64,000 nt of DNA from Agelaius tricolor (GCA_023055355.1 JALJCS010000001.1:96891381-96955380); one strand, 5' to 3'; positions 13,612-27,600 are shown, numbered from the stretch's first letter. The notes: generated from the sequence alone by a model not told the origin. Translations and numbers: made by a program.

Positions 13612-13719
13612 TTTGAAAGCTATTTGACAAATATAAAGGACTAAAAACTTCCTTTTTATAAAATCTAAATTTAGCTTTAATAATTAGAATTTTTATAAAA
13701 AAGGAAATTGTCTTTCAAA
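13612..13719. repeat. Nested imperfect inverted repeat
   Basis: Outer arms TTTGAAAG (13612-13619) and CTTTCAAA (13712-13719) are exact complements. Inside them, the 16-base arm 13649-13664 (TTCCTTTTTATAAAAT) pairs with 13689-13706, which differs only by one extra T and one extra A. The loop is AT-rich. The left half carries about 25 extra bases, so symmetry is partial. It may be the trace of a small palindromic DNA transposon or of a local inverted duplication; I cannot assign a family. Confidence 0.7.
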
Positions 13720-13736
13720 GCAAAGATTGGCACTAG

Positions 13737-13764
13737 TTCATGTTGTCAGATTTGACAGCATGAA
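13737..13764. repeat. 12-bp-stem hairpin
   Basis: TTCATGTTGTCA (13737-13748) pairs with TGACAGCATGAA (13753-13764) around a 4-base loop. There is a single mismatch, which would be a G-U pair in RNA. It lies 17 bp after the larger inverted repeat. Confidence 0.75.
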
Positions 13765-16700
13765 ATCAGGGAACAAATGATGAAATTCTGCAGCTGCTAA
13801 ATACTGTCAAATACACTTTACAAGTTTTATTCTTATAAATTCATTATTAGGAAGTCCTGTTCTTGCAAGGAACTGTCTCTCTTCCCAATGTACAATTAGG
13901 GCAAAAATAGTTCTAAAACACTCCTCGCCGTTGTTAAGATGGCTTGTGATACTTTTGACATTTTTTTAAAAGCCTTGGTCTGCACACAGCATTGTACCAG
14001 AGCCCTAAAGAGTTGGCAATAATTTGGAAACATCTGTAACAGTTTAAGAGCAAGTTCCTGCAGTTGTTTTCCATGAGAGACTGAACAACCACACACACCC
14101 CCAGCAAAGGCAAAAGCTAACCCGGCTGACTTTGTATAGAAGTAGGTGACAGCAAACCAACCCACTAAGGCAGCTCAGCAGCTGACTGTGACCTTCTGCT
14201 GGCAGAGAACAGCTACTGATGTTTTAAACCACTTCAGCTACATGTGTTGGATTTCATTTTTCTAGGTAGAAAGGAAAAATATAAACTTGGGTAACAGGTA
14301 TTGCATGTGTGGAGTCACATCAGCATTAGTCTGATGCAGGCTAAACAGCTGAAACTGTGTGGTTGGACACACAAGGTAGCACATGTCTTTAAAAATGTAA
14401 ATATAATTCCAGGTATTTTAATCTATAAGTCAGATACAAATCCTTTGAATAATTATATTGAAAAAAAGCATATTTATTTTAGAATAGCAAAAAAGTGCTA
14501 CATTAATTTTAAAAATCCCATTGGTTTCTTTTCATTGTTGTTAAGGAGAACTCAAAATCAATGTGACAATAAAATTGCTTTTAGAAAAGCATATGCTGAC
14601 AAAATTTTTTATTGGACTATTGAACCTTTTTTTTCCTGTATGTTCCATCTGGTTTGTTGAAAACCATTCACAATTCAATGTTTCAAAAGTCAAAAATGTA
14701 ACTGCATTCAAGGCAACTGTGGTGCACTTGACTGGTGTCCTTGCCACTGTCATTTTTAATAACAGCACATGTCAGCTGGACACAAACGAGCCCTGCTTCT
14801 CACATTCTGCTCAACACTGTCTAAGGTAATTCTCCTCCTTCAACTAGGGCTGCAGGCACAACATGCTTTTTTGCAGACCACATTGCAGCAGTTTACTTCA
14901 GCATCTACTGACTACATTCATTTCTGCCTCCAAACACCATTGTGGATCACCTGACTGCTCCTGGAATCCCTCAATGAAAAAACACCAGTGCTGCTTAATA
15001 TCAGTTCATGCTGGGAATTACTGCAATCACCCAGATCCTCTACTCCCAAGCTCCAGAAAGATTCTCACAGTAAACATCCATCCTTCTATCTCTGGGCAAG
15101 GCAACACAACCTCTTGTCCTGTAAAAAACTTGGGCAGGTCATTCTTATACCCTGTGACATTGTGTTAATAGCAACAGAGAAGGTAAAAAACTATTTCTAT
15201 ATGGCCTAGACAGGGAGAATTTGAGATACCAACAAAGAAAGCATGATGTTCTTGTAGAGGTTAAAAAAAGTGAAAAAATATTAAATGTAGAAGAACTGCT
15301 TAAATTAAAAGCTCAAGCTCTATGATTTAAGCAGAATTCATATATGGAAAATGGAAGAAATCTCACCATTGTCACTATAATCAAAAATCACATTAAATCA
15401 CATAATCAAGAAAGGTTTGTTAGTCTCTGTCAGATAAGCCAAGCATGAACATGGATACAGTTCCTAAAGAACATATTTTATTTTATCACTAATAGAAAAA
15501 CCTTCATTAGAAAGCAGTTGTGTATTATTATCACTATGTTTTATTTACTTTTATGTTGATGAAGACACCTGTTGCTTTTATAAAATCATCTTTTCCTATG
15601 AAAGATGAGCGAGTCTATTTTCTGTTTATGATAAAGCTTGCTTACTGACCTCTGCATATGGAAAACATGGATCAGTTTTTACTACTTTAAGTCACCTAAT
15701 TTCCAGCACAATTAGAGCTGCATTTGATATACTCTACCTGTAAGCTTTTTCTCTCATCATTGATTCAAGTTACTGCATCTATTCATATAATATTTCTAAT
15801 GCTATCTTATATTAAGACCTATTGACAAAAATTAAATGGCAGTTCTACAGTACTTTTTTGGAACTCCCTACCTCTCCAGTATCAGGAGAAAACCCTTCAG
15901 CACTTGCACAGAATCTCCTCATTTGGCCTGACAAAGGGTGTCCTGGGTAACTCAAAAAATGTGTATTGTATTCCATCTTTCCATATCTTGTTTCTCCTTG
16001 TTCCCCAGGCAATCCATGGGAATCAGCACCTTTGTATCTAGTGATTTTTACTGTTATTGTGCCTGTTATTGTTTCTGTTTTTACTAAACTTTTATTTTTC
16101 ACTTACATCTTCTCTAATTAGTCTCTCCTCACTGGTGAAAGGGTAGTCCTTAAAACTAAAGGGGAGGTAGCTTGTTTCCCAGGCACCACACTGTAAATTG
16201 TCTTAAACCAACACAAAGGCTTTTGCAAGAAATCATGCCTTGCCCACATTACATTTACTAGGAGCTAGAACTATAACAAGGAGAAAAAATATGTTCAAGG
16301 TCATCCAGTAAGATACTGGAGCATCCTCTAAATTCCTAGTCCCAGACCTGTTAGTTTGAGGGATGGGTTACCTTGAGCATCTATTGGCAGTTCATGTTTC
16401 TTTTCCTTATAACATCAGATCCAGCTCCAGGCAGTCTTTGCCAGCTCTGTATCCACAGTCCTGACTGCAAATGAGAATGTTCCTCTTAAGGTTATTTTTA
16501 TGTTTTCTCTAAGTGTTCATTAACACAGATTTTGGAGCAAGATATCCCCCTGTGCTGTAACTCTCTGATGCACAGGACAGGCATCCAGGAACTGCTTCCA
16601 ATTTCCTGATCCTGAGAAGGAGGATTTAGCTGTGACACATACCTACTGGCAAGCAGCTCCCTGTTGCCTGACTGCCACAAGGAGGGAGATTCAACTTGCC

Positions 16701-19700
16701 TATCTTCACACACCTACCAAAAAAATGGTATTACTAGCTGAGTTACACACTCTAGGTTACATCTGTAGTTGACATAGAAAAACACAGACCTTAGGATGAG
16801 ATGAATCTATCCTAACAAAGGCCCATTCCTCTCCAATGACAGCTATGGAGAATTCCACGTTACAAACTTGCACAGAGATTTCACGTACAAGCATGCACTT
16901 ATACTTGTTAAGTTGAATTCCATTGATGGTTTCTAAGTGAGCACATACTAGCATAGGCTTGGATTTGGATGTGGCATAGACAACATATCAAGAATATTTG
17001 GGGCCAGATTTTCTTTTATGGTGTCTGAACAGCCAGAGGACTGCTGTATAGATGCTAGAGCTTAACCTTTACACATGTAACAGTGATCAGCTAACTCCTC
17101 TCAGCTCCACAAGGTTTAAATAAGAACAGCATTGCACCAGTCTAGAAAAGACACTCTCCCTTAAGATACCTCAAATCTCAGATCAAGTTTCAAATGTGTC
17201 ACTCAGTTTTCCAGCCCACAATCACGAATTTAACCTCCTATCAATCTGGCTGGGAATTCCACATCCCTGGATTAAATAAGCTCTCAAACAGAAGGTTTTA
17301 GACTTTCTACAACATGAGAAGAAGCCTGAACAAGATGGCTCTCAGGCTAACCATCAGGAGTTCTATGAATTCAGATGGGAGAAAGAATGAGAAAAACCCA
17401 AACTCTCATATAAGTGGTTATTCACAAGTATGATAAATTCTCAGTGTTTTCCTCCTTTCCTATAGTCTAAATTGAACCAAATCTGCATTATTCCAAACCA
17501 TAATTTTCTGTCTTGGGGCACTGAAGACATATATATGGGACATCTCCCTCACTATCCACAGAGATCACAGGGTGCCAGTCCTGGATAGTGGTGAGGAAAA
17601 AGGTGCCTGGTAACAAGGTACCCCAGAAGAGCAGCCAGCGACTGAAAGCCCATCAGTTACAAGGGTCTAGACTGTGGGAAGGGGGTGTGGGAAGTGAGCA
17701 CCTTTTCCACCTTCCATCAGAGACTGTAGAAGTCATAGTCCCATGCCACACTCAAGGAACACAACCATGTGTAAGAGAGGGGAGGAGAAGTATAAGCCTA
17801 TTTTTTCCCTTCATACCTGGTCCCAATCCTCTCAACACACACACCAAGTCCTCTTTGACCTCCGCCACTCCTGTTCCTGTGAGACAGAAGCACGAGTTGC
17901 CTTCAGCTTCCGCACCCTATTTTTAAAAGCAGTACTGCTTTCTGATTTTTTCAGGTCAAGCCAAGCTGCCCACGAGTCTGTTGATGCTCCATATGCTGCT
18001 GAAAGCTGGAGAGGAAGAAGGGCAAGTGAACGCTGGCAGAGATCAATCAGAAGGAGCTGGCATTTCAATAGCATCGCGTGTGACTGAAGTTGGAAGTCAT
18101 TCCCAGTCAGTGCTTCCCTAGAGGAAAGTTTTTTGTTTTACAGATCTTTATACATAAATCCTTAGTGAATATGTTGCATACTAAATGTAAATGCTGAACA
18201 CTGGAGGACTGGGCCACGTTTTCCACATACAAAATACACAATTCCATTCAGCAGAAACGATAAATACATAGCACACTGGAGTCCATTTTATTCTTCGTGT
18301 GTATGTGGCATGTGGGAGGGGATGTATGGATTCCTAAAATTGTGAAGAGAAGTCACTGCCACCATCACTAGCTGGCTAGATCTGAAAAGGAAAAGGCTGT
18401 TTTTTCAGTTGGCTGAAATTGAAATCTCATGAGAACAGCTGCTGTCATTTGAGTTCAGGCCAAGATGGCAACATTTGAGAAAAAAACAACCGATCTTGTG
18501 AATTTCCCACCACTTGGAACTGAAATTTAGAGATGCCAGCATCCGATATTTTTAAGTACAGAGTCAAAGCTTAGGCAGGAAACTGAACGACTGAAGCAGC
18601 TACACAGCCACCACCTGTGTCATCCTCTCACCCACACTTCATCTCCAGGGTCTTTAAAGGTCCAGGAGCTCCAGAAAACTCCAAGTCCAGAAATGGTGTA
18701 TAACAACCACCACTGATTGTTGGCCACCATTTTGAACCATGGAGCTTTCTGGAGATTGCAAGGAACCTGACAATTCAAAAGGAAAAGCACGCTTGGTAGA
18801 AGCCAACTTTCTCATAGATCAGCTGAAATGAGGACTTTAAAGCTCACTAGGTATGTACACCATCATTGCCTTCTGCTTCAAGGACACATCTTCAGGTCTG
18901 CCTTTTCTAATTCAGGCATACAGAAATACAATTAAAATTAGCTCTACTAAAATAAATTGTTATCCTACGTACTCAGCTTTCTAAGGCTGACAGTGAAGCA
19001 CACACGACAGATGTTAATCGTGCCACTTAACACATGACTGGGTGGATGCTGTGGAAATGTGGGTGGTTTAAAACTGGATATAATACCAACCTACAGCTGC
19101 AGAAGTAACTGAATTCTGCCTCTGCTTTAACAGCAGATCTATTATTTATGTGGATGTATTCCGATAAAAGAAAGATCTTTTTGAAATGGCCTCATACTTA
19201 AAAAGTATTAACCAAGCACTCAAATCACTACTAAAGAACCATAAGAAAGGTTTTAAGAGCTAGTAATTGGTAATGCTAAAAAAACAAATATTATAATTTA
19301 CACACCTGAAGAACTATCTATACAGGATTGAATGTATCCCTTTATTTTTGCTCACTACAAAACCTTACCAAAATATCAAATCTCTCTTTAAGACCTTTTG
19401 TTATTGAAAGTTATTCATGTTGAAAGATCTGCAAATAATTTGCACTTCAAACAAAGCTTTCAAAATATTAATTATCTTAAATTTGGGTTATGTGAATTAT
19501 TAGAATGCATGATATACTTGTGCTCCCTCACTGAATGAATCTGTAAGGCAAGGCTGCAATGCAAACAACTGTGATAAATTCACATTAAATATCTGCATCA
19601 AACATTTGTAGGTATTTCTTTAAATATGCAGTCTGCTCAAAGAATCCTGAAGTAAAGGTGCATGGAAAGCAAAAGTAAAATGGTTATCAACACAGTGAAA

Positions 19701-20220
19701 ATTTAATTTGGTTTTAAATGGAAATGAAAATGTGTTGAAGATGTTTCCCTCTTTTTCTAGTTCTCAGGGCACTCAGCAAATATTCAGTGAAGAAATGCCT
19801 TTGAAATAGGAAAGAATATAAGTTTTTCAGTGTTCCAAGTGGAAAACTGCTACATAGATATTTCTTCACCAGTAAAAGCTACTCTACACTCTGTACCTAC
19901 AGGTGCCAATACTGACTTTTAAAGAATAGTTAACCTAAAAGCTAATAGCAGCCATCAAATTCTCCATTTGGAATACAGGCAGCACTCTCTGGGCAATACT
20001 GTCTCCATGTCAAAATTTAAGTAATTTAAATTATAAGTTCAAAGTTCTTTCTTGGCTATATTTTGTGTACTTGAAAAAACATGTCAGATGACCATGATTT
20101 GACTTCAACCAGTCAGGATGTTCAGTTTTACATCCTGTGGAGTAGATGGCAATAGCAGAGTAAAACTAGATTTTAAATTACAAATTATATTATAGCATAA
20201 AAGCTTACTTCAGAACTGTC
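13765..20220. other. Unique AT-rich non-coding DNA
   Basis: No repeat family or RNA gene recognised over about 6.5 kb. The region around 17580-18090 is somewhat less AT-rich and has two overlapping open frames of 112 and 114 codons (17588-17926 and 17743-18087, plus). Neither contains a domain I know, and they overlap in different frames, so I do not call a gene. Confidence 0.55.
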
Positions 20221-20225
20221 ACACG

Positions 20226-20253
20226 GTGTCTGAAACCTAATAATTTCAGACAC
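20226..20253. repeat. Perfect 10-bp-stem hairpin
   Basis: GTGTCTGAAA (20226-20235) and TTTCAGACAC (20244-20253) are exact complements around the 8-base loop CCTAATAA. No T-run follows that would suggest a terminator or Pol III end. Confidence 0.85.
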
Positions 20254-21846
20254 AGTGGTAGGTAAAAACCTTTTTTTCTTTCATTAGAGATAAGTCATTA
20301 ATATTTCTGTGATGACTACAGTACATCAAAACTGAGTGCATTAATCTGATCAGTCTCCTGATGTGCTTTTAACTTTTCAATTGCTTTCTTAAAAGATGGC
20401 CAAGGTAAATTGCATTATAACAGTCTATCTGTATTTTGGTTTTAACGTTTATATCATTGAATTCACTATAACAATAGGATATCTAGGTTTAAAGTATTAT
20501 TAAGTGAAAGTATTATCGAAATCACTACCAATTAGTGAAATTAATTAGGCATGAATAATCACTCTGAAATATTTCCTTAAAGAAGACTAGTTTTAATAAA
20601 AAGCTATGATATTTGACACAATGATTAGTTTAGTGGATTTTTTTGCATTTTTTGATCAAATGTCTAGTGACTTAAGGTAATTTTACACTCAGTTCTGCAG
20701 CATGCACTTTTGTAATTAAAGGTCTCTGTTTCAGACAAACTATTCTAGGTGATAGTTAAAAGCTGAGAGACTAAGATACTGTATGAAATTTGAGGGAGGC
20801 TCTTTTTGCAATATGTGTGATCAAAGCCTTACTGAAATCAGATGAAGCTTGCTCAGCATGGCAAGCAGGAAAGTCATGTAACAGATGCTTAAGATGCTTA
20901 AGGTTTAATAATTCTTTTTCTCAATTTAACACAATTGCAGGTGTGAAGAAAAAGTGGAGAAAAATCTACAGAAAATTGTATCCATTTTTTTCCTAGACTG
21001 ATTAGAAGTAAGTAAGTAATTTACATGGTTTGGTTCAGTGACCTGTAAGATAACCCATCAATACTAACTGTGCCGGTAATGAATTACATTCACAATCTTT
21101 TAATATAACTCAGTGTTCTGTAGAAACAGATGCTGCAAATGAACATATCAAAATGCTTTAAAATTACTATTTAGCAATAATTTTAAATTCAATATTATTA
21201 ATTGCCACATAAACTAAGCTCACACTCCCCTTTTTTCTGCTGTGAGGGCTGACATACTACCCTTCTGAGTGGGCTTAAACTCATAGCCATTAGCCTATCA
21301 TCTGACAGAGTCTCTAAAGAATCATGATTTCCTAAGTTTTATCAAATATGCAACCAGAAAAAGATATGTGAATCCAATTATGTATTTTTATTTTTGCTAA
21401 CAAAGTCATTAAGTTTACTTTTTTAAGGGTCTTGTTTTTTTTTTTTAATTTGGCTGAAATAACGTGGGGGCAAAGCAAGGAAGTTCACTTAACAACTAAT
21501 TTACTGTATTTTAACACATTCTTACCTTACTTATTTGCAAATAACCTGGTAGCCATAGGGGTTTTTTATTCATTATTTTCAAGTCAAAAGCATTCTGTCT
21601 CTGCACAGAAAATTAAAACAAAGAGTATAATTTCATTGCAGATCAGCTTCTAATGAGTCAGTGCACAGAAACTGAGCCTTATCAACCAGTTCAACAGCTG
21701 TTACCAGAAGGTCGTTCAAAGCCCTTCGGACTTTTGAATTCTTCAGACAGTTTGTTCAAAGCTTTGGATCCACACCCAGCACATCACAACCCTGCAGTTC
21801 ACCAGAAGCACTTTGCTTTTGCTTCTTACAAAGCAACGAAGGTCTC
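20254..21846. other. Unique AT-rich DNA
   Basis: Nothing recognisable. Short homopolymer runs are present (for example T at 21434-21445). Confidence 0.55.
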
Positions 21847-21990
21847 ATGGGATCATAGAATCATTCAGGCAGGAAAAGGCCTCCAAGAGGTCATCAACTC
21901 CTACCATTAAGCCAGCACTGCCAAATCCACCACTTAACCACGACCCTATGTGCCTCATCTACAGACATCTCATAGATGAGATGTTTGCGC
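21847..21990 (-). mobile_element. Short CR1 3' tail
   Basis: GATCATAGAATCATTCAGG is the complement of the terminal CR1 octamer repeats. It is followed by the complement of the conserved CR1 3' end (AAAAGGCCTCCAAGAGGTCA, then CCAAATCCACCACTTAACCA near 21919). Only about 145 bp remain, an extreme 5' truncation typical of the family. Confidence 0.9.
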
Positions 21991-24129
21991 TACATCTCAC
22001 AGACAGCACCATCCTCCACACAGGACACCACAATGAGCAGCAGGAGACCAAAAAGTGAACAGGGAAGCAGCTGCAGCTTGGTGTGACTGAGCCAATTCCT
22101 CATCATTGGCTCCTGTAAGTCACTTCAGAGCTCCAGAGCTCCCAAACTCAGGATTATTGACAACAGCCAGAGCCAGCATGCACACAATGCAGAGATGCCA
22201 GCCTACATACAGCTGAGGTTTACTTGCATGGATTAAGTGGTTTAGTGGGCAGAGTGTGCTTTTGTAAATACATAAGCAAAACAGAAAGGCAAATCAATTT
22301 TTGCCTCCTTACTTGATTTTGAAAAAAAAAATAGAAAATTTTTAATGCCAAAAGGTAAATAAAATAGGAGCATCCCAATCACTTAAGAAGAATTCCCCAG
22401 CTATACTTCAGACTCAGTAAGTGAATACTAATTAGTCGATAAGATGGCAGCAAAATTGTTGCTTCAGTGTTAGTAAATATTTTGATTTTATTGTTGTTTG
22501 AATTACAAGTAAAAAATGGATAGTCTTATTTATGACACTTTCTTTTAATGCAACTGAGAAATTGAGGTACTCAAATAGGCCTTCCTTTAAAAAAGGAACA
22601 GGTTTTCAAACACTGACAACCTTGAAAATTCTCTAAGGTGCTTTATCTAAGAGCTATCTTATTTCAATGACAGTTTTTCAAATCAAGGCCACCATCCTTA
22701 ATAGGTACATTTTTTTTTCAATATTGGTAAACGACTATGATGTTCTGGTCTGCAAAGTGCTAAAGGACTGTGAGGAATCATCAAAACCAATTACCTTGAA
22801 CAGATACTGCTACTATGTGCTGAAGTGAAGCACATGAAAATTAAAACTACAATGCTACAAACAGAGGCATGTTTCAACTGGGAGCAAACATTAACATCAT
22901 ATTTCAAACATGGGAATGGGAAACAGCAAAACCAGGTAACATACAGTGTCAGCATGCTACTGAATGGCATTATAGGTAAATGACATTTACACTTTAAAAA
23001 ATGATAAAAGGATGATTAATACTGACTTATGTCCCTCTTTAACTTATTCTAAATTCTAAAATAGTGTTTTTCATCTCACTGATTAATGACATACTAGTAT
23101 GGTGCAGGACTTTCAAACACATAGCTGATAAAGAGATGTACAGTTAGGTTAACACATTACAAAACTTTTTAACACTATGTATCTTCTAATTTTAAGTAAA
23201 CACACATTTTGTCCTTACACCTAACTCCCACTTACCAGATTTTCTATACTGAGAGAGGTGCTACTGGCTGCACAGAATTCAGCATCAAAGAGCTAAAAAC
23301 CAGTCTCAGCTGGCAGAGACTGGCATATTCTCAAGTACAGGTTTGCAAAATGACTACGGGAACTTCCTGGGTAGTGACTCTGTATGACTACAGGACAAAC
23401 CTCCTTGCTGACTCTGCACTTTCAAATGCAGTCAGATTTTGTTGAGTCTCATTTGTTACCCAGTGAACATGTGTGTTTCAGAGAACATTGAGAAAAACTT
23501 CTTAAAAATATTTTATTTGTTAACCTTTTCTTACTGCCCCTGGAACAACTGAGTTTTCTTTTATCCAGAACAATCTTTCTCAGGTAAAGATCATGAAAGT
23601 TCTGGATATTAAGGGTTATCTCTCTCCTCTGTTTGTGGAGCTCAGCAATAATGAGTTCCTGAAAGGAGAAAGAACACAACTCTATACATACTTTTCTGAA
23701 GACAGATGACAGCAAACACACAGGACAAACTTCAACCAGCTTTAGAAGAAGCTACTAAGGGAAGTAAAAGCTTCTCCAAACACAAGCCAAAAGCCAAAAA
23801 AGTCAAAATCTGACAAATCTTATTGATCATACCATTTTGGCGAGAGCTGTGGACGCTCTGGATGGTGGGTGCTGTAGGTGTGCAGTCACAAAAACACAGC
23901 CCCTGACAGCAGATTATCCAAATACAGGGAACACCACAATGCATGGACACCAACAGATGGGAGAGCAGAAGGAAAGCATGAGTCAGTATTGGCCCATGAG
24001 TCAAAAGAGCTGGCACATGAAATTCCAGGTATAACTGCAGGTCTGGCAGGGGACAGTCATATAATGAGGAAGAAGAAAAATTACAACTGTTTGCAGAAGG
24101 GTGATTAAAGCTCTCAGTAGCCTGGGCAT
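21991..24129. other. Unique non-coding DNA
   Basis: No family recognised. An 8-bp-stem hairpin lies at 23300-23323 (CCAGTCTC / GAGACTGG). A 142-codon minus-strand frame (23732-24160) is the longest non-repeat frame in the window but has no recognisable domain. Confidence 0.5.
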
Positions 24130-24620
24130 CCAAAGTTTTATTACGACCTACACAGTGCATGTGACTTTAGCCAGGCCTCAGTCACACACTTTGGAGGGAA
24201 ATGACTATCAAAGATGGAGGTAAATGTAAGAAAATTGAAAAGAAAGAATTTATGAAAAGTGTTAGTCCTTCTAAATAAAGGGAGACATAGTTGATGTAAA
24301 TTTCAGTAAAGCATTTGATACAAAGTCAAATGAGAAATCACTGGTTAAACTGGAGAAGGTTACTTCAGCAACCAAGCTGAAGAAAAGGCAGGAAAACATT
24401 TATTTGAGAGGGGTACTACCAGCCAAAAGAAGGATGACTAATCAACTTTAACAGAACTGGGATTAGGATTGCCTGTATTTATCATTTATAGAATAAGTAT
24501 AACTGTGATGAAAAATTTTTTCTTGTGATACAAATTTGGGAGGCAACGATAATTAAGGGAAGGACTGAACTGTACACAAAGTCAAATGACCTTGAGTAGC
24601 ACAATAAGATTACATTAGTA
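24130..24620 (+). mobile_element. Very old CR1 (LINE) remnant, probable
   Basis: TTCAGTAAAGCATTTGATAC (24301-24320), preceded by GACATAGTTGATGTAAAT, matches the CR1/LINE RT motif A region (DFSKAFDT). Further downstream TGATACAAATTTGGGAGG (about 24526-24543) resembles the stretch after motif C (DDTKLGG). Between them the sequence is too short and diverged to align by eye, implying large deletions. Boundaries are approximate. Confidence 0.6.
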
Positions 24621-27600
24621 GTACAAAATGTATTGTCAGGCAGCTACAGATTAAGAGCATCTATTACAAGCTGTGAGTTCATTACCTGGAAACGAGTGAA
24701 GAAAGAGAGAAACCGAAGAGCCCGAGTCTGCTCGTTCATCAGAGCACAGCAGTGAACAACTAACGCAGTCCCAGAATATGGTAAATATAGCTCATTACTG
24801 ACAGGGATGTGAGAATGCTACCACTGTAAAAGTTCTCTCAAAACCTCATCTGTACTGAGAAATGCTGCAGAAAACCCACTGAAAGCCTAGCAATGTACTC
24901 AGCTTTAAAAGTAGAGGATTTTTATTAAGATAGAAACAGGCAGTCAAGGATGGCCTACAAAACTGTATTGGACCTCCTGTTAAAGCATTTTGACAATGTT
25001 GCATATATTGTTACCCTAAAAAATTCATATGTTGTATGTATTGTAATGATATACATATTTAAGTTCCACCTAAAGGCTTTCTAATCCCTTATTAATGCAA
25101 GGTGCACTAAATAAAGACAAGAAATTAACTAATGAGAAAGCAGGAAACAGTGGCCTGTGATGTTTTGCTGTAGAAGTGGCACAGGAAGGTTCCCTTCACT
25201 TTGTTATGTTCGCATACCAAAAAACAAGTAAGAATTAGTAATTAGCAACATATACTCTCAACCAGTCCTTAAGAATTCAAGGATTTATGGACTTGAAAAA
25301 TGTAATAAAAATATATCAGGTATAAGGGCAGAATATAAAACTAGAATGGAAAGAAATGAAAGGCACCACTGGAATGAGCAGAAAAAAAGCATAAGAGGAA
25401 TGAATTCCCCTCTCAGAGGCACTCTGAAAGCCTCCTCAACTGCAGTGATTATTTCAGCCTAGCTGAGATGATGAATCTGTCTGTAAGTTGCATATCTTGG
25501 TAGCCACCCACTGACAATTCTTGAATTTCAAGAATATATTATGACTCTGGCCAACCTCCCTCTGCAGTTGTAGGAAGAAGGGAGACAGGAAACCTCTTGG
25601 AACATTCTGCTGGGCAAAAATGCAAGTAGGATGACTTGGGAATGAAGCCTGAGCAAAGCAGACCCAAGGAGCTCATTTGGTCACCCAAACAGATCTTGCA
25701 AGAACATGATACAGTCTTTAACTACATGAGGATAAAATGCACAGAGCAGGAGAACTGAACAATAAATAATACATATACACTATCTAGAAAATAAATTCAG
25801 CCTGAAATTTATAATATCTAATTAGCAGACCAGATGTGATGATCTGTTCTAGCTGGCATCTGGGAATGTGGGATTCCTTGTGACAGAGGAATCCTTTTGC
25901 AGAGATCTGAATAGTTATATGCATGCGTACAAAAAGCATCACTCCTAACACATCTGAAAATACAAAGCACTCCTCTGCAGATGAATACTGGAAAATTCTA
26001 AAAGCATCCTATGAATATCAAAAATAAAAGTTACAGAGCTATAAGAATGGCCAGCCTCATGTATTTTACTCTTCCACAACTACATAGCAGCCAGAAGTAC
26101 GCTGGGGACATCACTGAACAGACCAAATATTTAGATTGAGCTTTTCAGGTCAGGTAATAAACACCACACAGAAAATCTGAATCAGGCTATAGCATGCAAG
26201 TGGAGGAGGACAGAGGGAGTATGGGAAACACCAACAGAATTACATGGTTACTCAGTTTAGATATAAATATTATCCTTCTGATTCAGATGTGTGATCATCT
26301 TTTCATTGCTAGTCCTTTGAAGTGCAAACACATATAAAATCATGAAGTGATATTTTTATCAGTTATCCGAATTATTTTCTACCATCATAATACCTGAATT
26401 ATAAGGGAAGCCACAACTAAAAGCCTTTTTATCACATAAAAGCCGTATTCTGAAGTAGTTACAATTCAAATTATGATTCACCAATATATAAGAGTAGGAA
26501 TTTTAAATGCAGGAATCACTATTTGACAAGTATCTTTCAGAACAAAAATTTAATTTACCTGTGTATGTGTATGTACACATATATATGGTTTTTCTTCAGA
26601 TAAGGATTTTATAGACCAGCAAGTAATTCAACTACTATATAGTGGGAAGTAATTTAATGCTGCCTTATAAAAAGTCTTTCCTCAAACTAGCACAGACAGG
26701 ATCAGGCAGCATCCACACTGATGGTCTGAGGTTTAGCACAGTGGTTCTCACCTGGAAGAGGCACATCATCTTTCCAGGGACTGGCAGAACTCCAGCCCTG
26801 CCTTTGCAGGCAGCTGCTGCTGACACATTGATTTGAGCCACTCGGTTCTGTGAGCCAGCACATGGCTGTCCAGGGCAGCTCCCACCTTAGGCTGCTGGTC
26901 TGGATCTGCCCGCTTGCCTTTGGCTTAGAGGTAAGGTAAGAAGCCAAAAATAGCCTGCTGCTCACTGGTGATGATTCTGACCAAATGACTGGAGCACAGA
27001 TCACTGATCAGTGCTGACAAAACACTAGCAGCTGGGAGAAATTCAGTGCTGTAGCCAGCTCTCAGCTACCTCCACAGCTTCAATAATTTAACCTACAGCA
27101 TGGTGTTGAACTGATCTAGCCAGAACAAAAGCCAGTGGAGGCACCCCTTTAATTGAACTCTCTCCTTGATTCAGAAAGATACATTGGGTATTTCAAACAT
27201 AGATTTCATAATGGTTCCATAACACAGACACTGCTCTTTTCTGAGGGCTTTCTTCTTTTTTGGTAAAGAGAGGATGGTAGAAGCAACGCTGGCTTAGTCT
27301 GGAAGTAGGAGGGTGTTGAATCCAGGGATTGTCCATCATTCTGTGTCACAGAAAGACTACAGTCAGGCCATATCTTACTTAGCATTGATTAATATCTTGC
27401 ATGTCTGGCTTCAAAATTGTCCAGATTCAAAAGGATCAACAAAGCAAGGTGCCTTCTAAACCTAGTGTGACTTGGCAGGGAAAGATTTTCTGGGAATTAG
27501 GATCCGTGATCTGCAGATTTCACAGAGAAGACTGCAGATGCATTGCTTCTCATACACCATGGCTTTATTCATGCATGAAAATCAGCTGTGATTTACACAG

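Noticed and set aside
17588..18087. Two overlapping frames of 112 and 114 codons in a less AT-rich patch
   Set aside because: Different frames over the same DNA, no domain recognised, no clear splice context. Could hide an exon, but the sequence alone does not support one.
23732..24160. 142-codon minus-strand open frame, the longest non-repeat frame
   Set aside because: No recognisable domain, low-complexity Leu/Ser/Cys composition, overlapping plus-strand frames of similar quality, and overlap with an old LINE remnant. Consistent with chance.
26955..27015. C/D-box snoRNA-like arrangement (GTGATGAT near 26966, CTGA near 27003, flanked by CACTG/CAGTG)
   Set aside because: The C-to-D distance is only about 40 nt, too short for an ordinary C/D snoRNA, and no convincing C'/D' pair is present. 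Probably coincidence.
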